Assembly (NCBI GenBank): GCA_031254955.1
Contig: JAIRTK010000172.1
Location: 1 to 10,195, forward strand
Direction: 5' to 3'
Length of the DNA stretch: 10,195 nt
Origin: Opitutaceae bacterium
GTDB taxonomy: Bacteria > Verrucomicrobiota > Verrucomicrobiia > Opitutales > Opitutaceae
Below, in pieces: positions 6,549 to 10,195 of the stretch; within the stretch, counting starts at the first letter, position 1, and every line of letters starts with the position of its first letter. Position numbers and translations under genes: made by a program. Below the pieces are notes generated by a model, which had not been told where the DNA came from, did no database searches, and saw only the letters and a program-made list of their open reading frames with translations.

Positions 6549-7532
6549 TCAGCATTTCACCTCGCCGGCCTCCTCGTAGAGTCCGAGGTGGCGGTAGCGC
6601 TCGTAGCGGGCTTCGAGGAGTTTTTCGACGGGCAGCGGGCGAAGGGCGGAAAGGTGTTTGGCGAGGACTTTTTTCAGCGACTTGGCGGCGGCCTCGGGAT
6701 GGTTGTGCGCGCCGCCGCCCGGCTCGGGGATCACATCGTCCACGACGCCGAATTTTTCGAGATGGGAGGCGTTGATTTTCAGCGCCTCGGCGGCCAGCGG
6801 GGCGGCGGCGCGATCCTTCCAGAGGATGGCCGCGCATCCTTCGGGCGAGATCACGGAATAGTAACTGTTTTCAAAGATGAGCACGCGGTCGGTGACGCCG
6901 ATGCCGAGGGCGCCTCCGGAGCCGCCTTCGCCGGCGACGACGGCGATGGTGGGGGTGCGGAGCATGGCCATTTCGCGGAGGTTGACCGCGATGGCCTCGG
7001 AAACGTGGCGGGCCTCGGATTCGACTCCGGGGAAGGCGCCGGGCGTGTCGATGAAGGTGATGACGGGAAGCTCGAATTTTTCGGCGAGACGCATGAGGCG
7101 GAGCGCCTTGCGGTAGCCTTCGGGCTGGGGCATGCCGAAGTTGCGCATGAGGTTTTCCTTGGTGTCGCGGCCCTTCTGCTGGGCGATGAGCATGACGGGC
7201 TGGTCGTCGAGGAACGCGGTGCCGCCGATGAGGGCGCGGTCGTCGTTGAACTGGCGGTCGCCGTGAAGCTCCTGAAACTCGGTGAAAAGGGCGGCGATGT
7301 AGTCGAGCGCGTAGGGCCGGCGCGGATGACGCGCGATCTGGACTTTTTGCCAGGGGCTGAGGTTGGAGTAGATCTCGCGCTGGGTGGCGGTGATCTTTTT
7401 TTCGATGGCGCCGATTTCGTCGGCGAGATCGAGGTTGTTTTCGAGGGAGCGCTGGCGGAGTTGCTCAAGCTGGGCGCTCAGCTCGCGGAGCGGCTTTTCA
7501 AACTCCAGTGTATAAGTGGGCTTGTTATCCAT
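6549..7532 (-). CDS. accA: Acetyl-CoA carboxylase carboxyltransferase subunit alpha
   Basis: AccA joins AccD to form the carboxyltransferase that moves the carboxyl group from biotin on AccB to acetyl-CoA, giving malonyl-CoA for fatty acid synthesis in the cytoplasm. At 327 residues it is of usual length. A helical N-terminus (about residues 5-60, LRELSAQLEQLRQRSLENN) is followed by the crotonase-like core: ARHPRRPYALDYI, GDRQFNDDRALIGG, the conserved QKGRDTKEN, FGMPQPEGYRKALRLM, and FIDTPGAFPG. The GEGGSGGALGIG oxyanion-type loop is near residues 199-210, followed by YYSVISPEGCAAILWKD. All signatures are intact. accD is not in the window. tRNA-Glu lies 72 bases upstream on the same strand, and two small genes follow closely, so a shared transcript is likely. 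No Shine-Dalgarno is seen before the ATG. Confidence 0.97.
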   Translation of the reverse strand: MDNKPTYTLEFEKPLRELSAQLEQLRQRSLENNLDLADEIGAIEKKITATQREIYSNLSPWQKVQIARHPRRPYALDYIAALFTEFQELHGDRQFNDDRALIGGTAFLDDQPVMLIAQQKGRDTKENLMRNFGMPQPEGYRKALRLMRLAEKFELPVITFIDTPGAFPGVESEARHVSEAIAVNLREMAMLRTPTIAVVAGEGGSGGALGIGVTDRVLIFENSYYSVISPEGCAAILWKDRAAAPLAAEALKINASHLEKFGVVDDVIPEPGGGAHNHPEAAAKSLKKVLAKHLSALRPLPVEKLLEARYERYRHLGLYEEAGEVKC

Positions 7533-7604
7533 CGTGGTTGATTGGTCGAGAGGGAAGATTCAGGCCCGCTCCGCGCAACGTGGCGTCGTTGCAATTCCAG
7601 AAGT

Positions 7605-7679
7605 TGGCGCCCTCACGGGGAATCGAACCCCGCTTTGAAGAATGAGAATCTTCCGTCCTAACCGATAGACGATGAGGGC
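7605..7679 (-). tRNA. tRNA-Glu (anticodon CTC)
   Basis: Read on minus, the gene is 75 bases including an encoded CCA. The acceptor GCCCTCA pairs with TGAGGGC, the discriminator is G, the D-arm is GTCT...GGAC, and the T-arm is CGGGG-TTCGATT-CCCCG. The anticodon stem GAAGA/TCTTC encloses the loop TTCTCAT, giving CTC, which reads GAG. All stems pair perfectly or nearly so. A TTGACG on minus (plus 7725-7730) about 30 bases before the likely start of transcription is a possible -35, but no good -10 follows. Confidence 0.95.
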
Positions 7680-7780
7680 CCTTTTGTTGAAAAGGAAGGG
7701 TCAGCGTGCAATTCATGTCTGGCTCGTCAAGCCTTGGTTTGTCATGCCGCCCGGAGGAGGGGCACTTCAAACCAAAGCCG

Positions 7781-8040
7781 CCCCCCCTCCTTTTTTATCG
7801 TTTTTCGTTCTCGTTCTCGTTCTCGTTCTCGTTCTTCTTTCCTCTTTATCTTTATCTTTCTCTTTATCATCATCTTTATCATTATTTTTCTCCTCCTCTT
7901 TCTCTTTCTCCCATAGCGGCATCACCCGGAAGAGAAAGAGAACGAGAAAGAGGAAAGAGGAAAGATAAAGAGGGAAGGAGAAAGAGAAAGAAGAACGAGA
8001 ACGAGAACGAAGAACGAAGAACGATAAAAAGGGGGTGGAG
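7781..8040. repeat. Long polypyrimidine/polypurine inverted repeat
   Basis: On plus, 7781-7911 is almost pure pyrimidine and 7929-8040 almost pure purine. The left arm begins with about five tandem CGTTCT units (TCGTTCTCGTTCTCGTTC at 7805-7822 is part) and then CTTTATC and CTTTCT units. The right arm carries the reverse-complement units (AACGAG, GAAGAACGA, GATAAAG) in mirrored order and ends in GATAAAAAGGGGG, matching CCTTTTTTATC at the left edge. The centre is about 7912-7928 (CATAGCGGCATCACCCG). The arms are about 110-130 bases and imperfect. Leu/Ser/Phe-rich frames across it are artefacts. Such tracts can form cruciform or triplex DNA; this is inferred, not seen. Confidence 0.8.
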
Positions 8041-8090
8041 AAAAATTTCTGTCTGGGAGCAAAAACCGCTTTTTTTTGGGAAAATATCGC

Positions 8091-8126
8091 TTGCACTCCC
8101 CGCAAAATCCCTGCTTTCTCTGCCCT
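8091..8126 (+). promoter_or_regulatory. Weak candidate promoter of tRNA-Arg
   Basis: TTGCAC at 8091-8096 resembles a -35 box and is about 40 bases before the tRNA 5' end. With a 17-base spacer the -10 would be CTTTCT, a poor match to TATAAT. The placement is right for a tRNA promoter, but the sequence support is thin. Confidence 0.25.
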
Positions 8127-8131
8127 CCCAC

Positions 8132-8208
8132 GCATCCGTAGCTCAATTGGATAGAGCATCTGACTACGGATCAGAAGGGTTGGGGTTCGACTCCCTACGG
8201 ATGCGCCA
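8132..8208 (+). tRNA. tRNA-Arg (anticodon ACG)
   Basis: The gene is 77 bases with encoded CCA. The acceptor GCATCCG pairs with CGGATGC, the D-arm is GCTC...GAGC, and the T-arm TGGGG-TTCGACT-CCCTA has one G-T pair. The anticodon stem TCTGA/TCAGA holds the loop CTACGGA, giving ACG; its A34 is normally deaminated to inosine by TadA to read CGU, CGC and CGA. A strong terminator follows eight bases later. Confidence 0.96.
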
Positions 8209-8215
8209 GTTTAAC

Positions 8216-8252
8216 AAAAAGCCGCAAACTTCAGCAGGTTGCGGCTTTTTCG
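8216..8252. terminator. Intrinsic terminator, likely bidirectional
   Basis: AAAAAGCCGCAA (8216-8227) pairs with TTGCGGCTTTTT (8239-8250) around an 11-base loop. The T-run at its right ends tRNA-Arg transcription on plus. The A-run at its left becomes a T-run on minus, where the convergent lipoprotein gene ends 69 bases upstream of it, so the one hairpin probably serves both. Confidence 0.85.
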
Positions 8253-8320
8253 TTATGGGGGAAAGGGGGGCAACAGGGAGGCCAACAGGGGGAGGCGAAC
8301 GGGTTTCAAAACGGACCGGG

Positions 8321-9220
8321 TCAGTAAGGCGTGAGCACGAAGTGTTTGTTTTCGTTTTCGCCGAGCGAAATGGCCCGCGCGATTTCGGTGTCGTCCCGCA
8401 GCGGCGCCTCCGGTCCCGCAAGGAACCGGCAGATCAGCATGTAATCGCCCGCCGGGAGCGCGGGGAAATCGTAGTGGCCTTGGGCATCGAGCACGCACTG
8501 CCGCGTGTAGTGCGCGAGCCGGTGGTCGCGCGGGCCGGGGTCCTTGTCCCCGGCGATGGCTTCGTCGCGGGCCTTCATGTAGCCGACGTAGGGCATCAAT
8601 TCCACGAGGCCGCCCCGTATCCGGCCGATTGCCTGGCCGGAAAGCCTGGCCCGTCCGGTTTGGGCATAGGGCTGGAACGGCGCGTCCTCGAAGGGGATTT
8701 CCACCCGGGCATAGGGGCTTTGCGTTCGCATCAGTTCCGCCGCCTGCGCCGCGATGCCCGCAATGCAGATTTCTATCGCCTGACGCATGGCGGAGTAGCT
8801 GTCGGTGCCTTTGCCGGACTCGCAGGCGCCGCTGCCGTTCAGGGTGAAGCGGGCCGTCCCGTAGGTGAGCGTGGCGCTGGCGGTGTAGGTGTAGCTGACT
8901 TTGAAGCTGAAGCCGTGGTTTTTCTGGACGAGGTGGGTGGAATCAATGGAAACGCTGGCGGCGGTGGTGTTGGCGGCGGCGCCGATGAACGCCCGCGCCC
9001 AGATCGGGCCGGTTTCGACATTATCGCGCGCCGAATCGGCGGTGATCAACGGCTCCACGCGGGCGGCGTCGGCGGAGGAGAGCGCGGCATGAACCGCCTG
9101 CTCATTGAAGAGTCGTTGCTTGCCGGCAAAGGCGTTGGGGCGGAAAGTCACCGGGTGCGAGGCGCAGCCAAAGGCGAGGAGGGCGATGGCGGCAAGGAGG
9201 ACGGCAAGACGGGGTTTCAT
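8321..9220 (-). CDS. Putative lipoprotein with transthyretin-like C-terminal part
   Basis: The 299-residue protein starts with a lipoprotein-type signal (MKPRLAVLLAAIALLAFGC, Cys at residue 19). The AFGC lipobox is not the commonest form, so simple export is also possible. The start at ATG 9220 gives this signal; an upstream in-frame start at 9265 only adds a hydrophilic stretch. The middle holds alternating beta-like sequence (GFSFKVSYTYTASATLTYGT) with two Cys further on. The C-terminal third has RIRGGLVELMPYVGY, then a gap, then LDAQGHYDFPALPAGDYMLI, the pattern of a carboxypeptidase-regulatory or transthyretin-like beta-sandwich. I do not recognise the whole as a named family, and no function can be assigned. 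It converges on tRNA-Arg. Confidence 0.75.
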   Translation of the reverse strand: MKPRLAVLLAAIALLAFGCASHPVTFRPNAFAGKQRLFNEQAVHAALSSADAARVEPLITADSARDNVETGPIWARAFIGAAANTTAASVSIDSTHLVQKNHGFSFKVSYTYTASATLTYGTARFTLNGSGACESGKGTDSYSAMRQAIEICIAGIAAQAAELMRTQSPYARVEIPFEDAPFQPYAQTGRARLSGQAIGRIRGGLVELMPYVGYMKARDEAIAGDKDPGPRDHRLAHYTRQCVLDAQGHYDFPALPAGDYMLICRFLAGPEAPLRDDTEIARAISLGENENKHFVLTPY

Positions 9221-9636
9221 CGCGCGCACGGCGTCATGTTCTTTTTTAATCGGGCACGGGTTCACTTGGGTTTCAGCGGTGGTGGCACTCTCGTGTTGTT
9301 TTGTTCGTTCTTCCAGCTTTTTAATCCCTGTTTTTCATGCATCGCATCCGCTTCTGATGCAAGAGACTTGTTTGCCGACCCTGCTTTCGCAGTAACCGAG
9401 GTTGCGCGGAGGCGGCAGGCTGGCGAGTTTTTCCGCGAGGCCGAGCAGGGAGGCCGCTCCGGAGCCGCCGTCGGGCGGAGAGGGCGACTTGAATTTCATG
9501 GGGAAAGCTGGGCGCTGTCGCGATGGCCTCGGCGAGGTCTCCCTGCCGACTCCGGCCATTTCCAGCCGACTCCGGCTATTTCCAGCCGCCCTTGGTCATT
9601 CGTTAACGACTCCGGCCATTCGTTAACGCGCCTTGA
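9221..9636. other. Gap without a recognised gene
   Basis: The lipoprotein promoter should lie in the first 100 bases. A minus-strand frame from 9499 to 9335 (54 residues, MKFKSPSPPDGGSGAASLLG...) is open but looks like repeat-derived or compositional coding, and I give it little weight. The hexamer-rich segment around 9390-9490 is GC-rich and locally palindromic (CGCTCCGGAGCCG). The right end carries the 20-base tandem repeat. Confidence 0.5.
9545..9627. repeat. 20-base tandem repeat, four degenerate copies
   Basis: Units start at 9545, 9565, 9585 and 9605. The first two differ at one base (GCCGACTCCGGCCATTTCCA and the same with T for the second-half C). The third and fourth share the ATTCGTTAAC ending, and the fourth keeps ACTCCGGCCATT. 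This suggests stepwise duplication with drift. No unique spacers are present, so it is not a CRISPR array. Confidence 0.7.
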
Positions 9637-9789
9637 GTTTTGCATCACAGCCAAGCCAAGGATGCGATTCAAAGCGGTGTCGGAATCCAAAAGGATGGGA
9701 AGACGCAGGAGCGTTATGTGAAAAACGCCTCCAGTTTCCTTGCCGCCGTCCAAATCCGATGTCTTTACCTTTGGCTCAAAATCTCATGA
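9637..9789 (+). pseudogene. Possible short gene remnant
   Basis: In the plus frame ending at TGA 9787-9789 the sequence reads AKDAIQSGVGIQKDGKTQER followed by YVKNASSFLAA. This has the balanced composition of real protein, unlike the surrounding frames. It begins right after a TGA (9634-9636), with only a TTG available as start. The pattern 'KDGKTQERYVKNASSFL' is faintly like C-terminal helices of phage or plasmid replication accessory proteins, but I cannot name a family. It could be a decayed fragment or chance. Confidence is low. Confidence 0.25.
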
Positions 9790-10195
9790 CGACACGCCAT
9801 AAATCCCGACACCCCTGCGACGCCTCCTCCTTTGCCCGCAACGAAACCGCCTGCCAAACCCGCCGTGAAGACAGCCATCGCAAACCCGCTCGCGACCTCG
9901 GCTTCGCCCTCGATCCACTACCGGTTTCGGAAGTCGTTTCATAGAAGACGCTTTTAGACAGACTGTGTAGTGTGTAAAAGAATAGACGGAATGAGTAACT
10001 GAAGTTACGCGGCGGGGCTTTTATGGAGTGCGGCGACCTGTCGCCGCTTTTGACGGCGCGACCTGTCGCGCCGCCCCGCCGCACCGCCGCCCGAGGGACG
10101 CCCAAGGGAAATCGTCGCGGGGCCCCACGGCGGCCCCCCCAAAAACCCCACCCCTCGCCCCCCACCACAAAAACCCCCCCCCCGCACCTAACGTA
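9790..10195. other. Terminal region without a recognised gene
   Basis: The open frame from 9760 (61 residues to the stop near 9944) is possible but unsupported; another frame over the same bases is a Pro/Ala-rich string, and neither resembles a known protein. The rest contains the twin hairpins at 10030-10073 and C-rich tracts at 10134-10183. Confidence 0.5.
10030..10073. repeat. Twin perfect hairpins sharing the core GCGACCTGTCGC
   Basis: GCGGCGAC-CT-GTCGCCGC (10030-10047) and CGGCGCGAC-CT-GTCGCGCCG (10054-10073) are two perfect palindromes with the same central 12 bases and a TTTTGA linker. The outer flanks differ but each is self-complementary, so the pairing is kept even though the sequence is not. 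They resemble paired REP-type extragenic palindromes. The short T-run between them could make the first a weak terminator on plus. Confidence 0.75.

Noticed and set aside
6525..7541. A 338-residue plus-strand open frame opposite accA
   Set aside because: It is antisense to a fully conserved accA, and its composition is typical of a shadow.
9335..9499. A 54-residue minus-strand gene (MKFKSPSPPDGG...)
   Set aside because: There is no ribosome site, no recognisable domain and a repeat-rich setting. I could not support it as a gene.
9545..9627. A CRISPR array
   Set aside because: The copies are contiguous with no unique spacers, and there are no cas genes in the window.
7706..9721. A 671-residue plus-strand open frame
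   Set aside because: It reads through the polypyrimidine repeat, tRNA-Arg, the terminator hairpin and the antisense of the lipoprotein gene. Its content is explained by those features, and it is a high-GC shadow.

Overview
The window looks like a chromosomal segment of a high-GC bacterium, most likely from the Verrucomicrobiota and possibly near Opitutales. That placement is an inference. It rests on high-GC coding regions, the gene types present (DUF1015, ComEC, separate accA), no clear Shine-Dalgarno ahead of any start I checked, and gaps full of short tandem and inverted repeats. No rRNA or species marker is present to confirm it.

Layout, left to right. A complete DUF1015 gene (115-1332, minus) is followed by 540 bases without a gene, holding a G-rich purine tract, perfect hairpins, a 30-base tandem repeat and a CACGGAG inverted repeat. 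Next come an exported cupin (1876-2286, minus) and a small four-helix membrane protein gene (2411-2796, minus) that reads correctly only if a one-base homopolymer shift is assumed. A plus-strand remnant of a toxin-antitoxin-like pair follows: a 68-residue ORF and a truncated PIN domain (3026 to about 3390). It converges on a ComEC/Rec2 channel gene (3430-5106, minus) that lacks the usual C-terminal metallo-beta-lactamase domain. The gap 5107-5697 contains four repeat hairpins, two of which are diverged copies of one element.

From 7679 down to 5698 the minus strand carries tRNA-Glu(CTC), accA, a small signal-anchored protein with a second one-base homopolymer frameshift, and a small conserved protein with a TfoX-like motif. 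The last three are closely spaced and may form an operon. Between 7781 and 8040 lies a long polypyrimidine/polypurine inverted repeat. Then come tRNA-Arg(ACG) on plus, a hairpin terminator with an A-run on one side and a T-run on the other, and a convergent lipoprotein gene (8321-9220, minus). The last kilobase has no intact gene that I recognise: a 20-base tandem repeat, a possible gene remnant, twin perfect hairpins and C-tracts.

The housekeeping content (fatty acid synthesis, two tRNAs, DNA-uptake channel) is ordinary. The unusual content is decay and repeats: two lower-GC accessory genes each broken by one homopolymer base, a truncated PIN gene facing a shortened comEC, and at least six intergenic elements with one shared architecture but different sequences (short units in tandem, a spacer, then the same units reverse-complemented).
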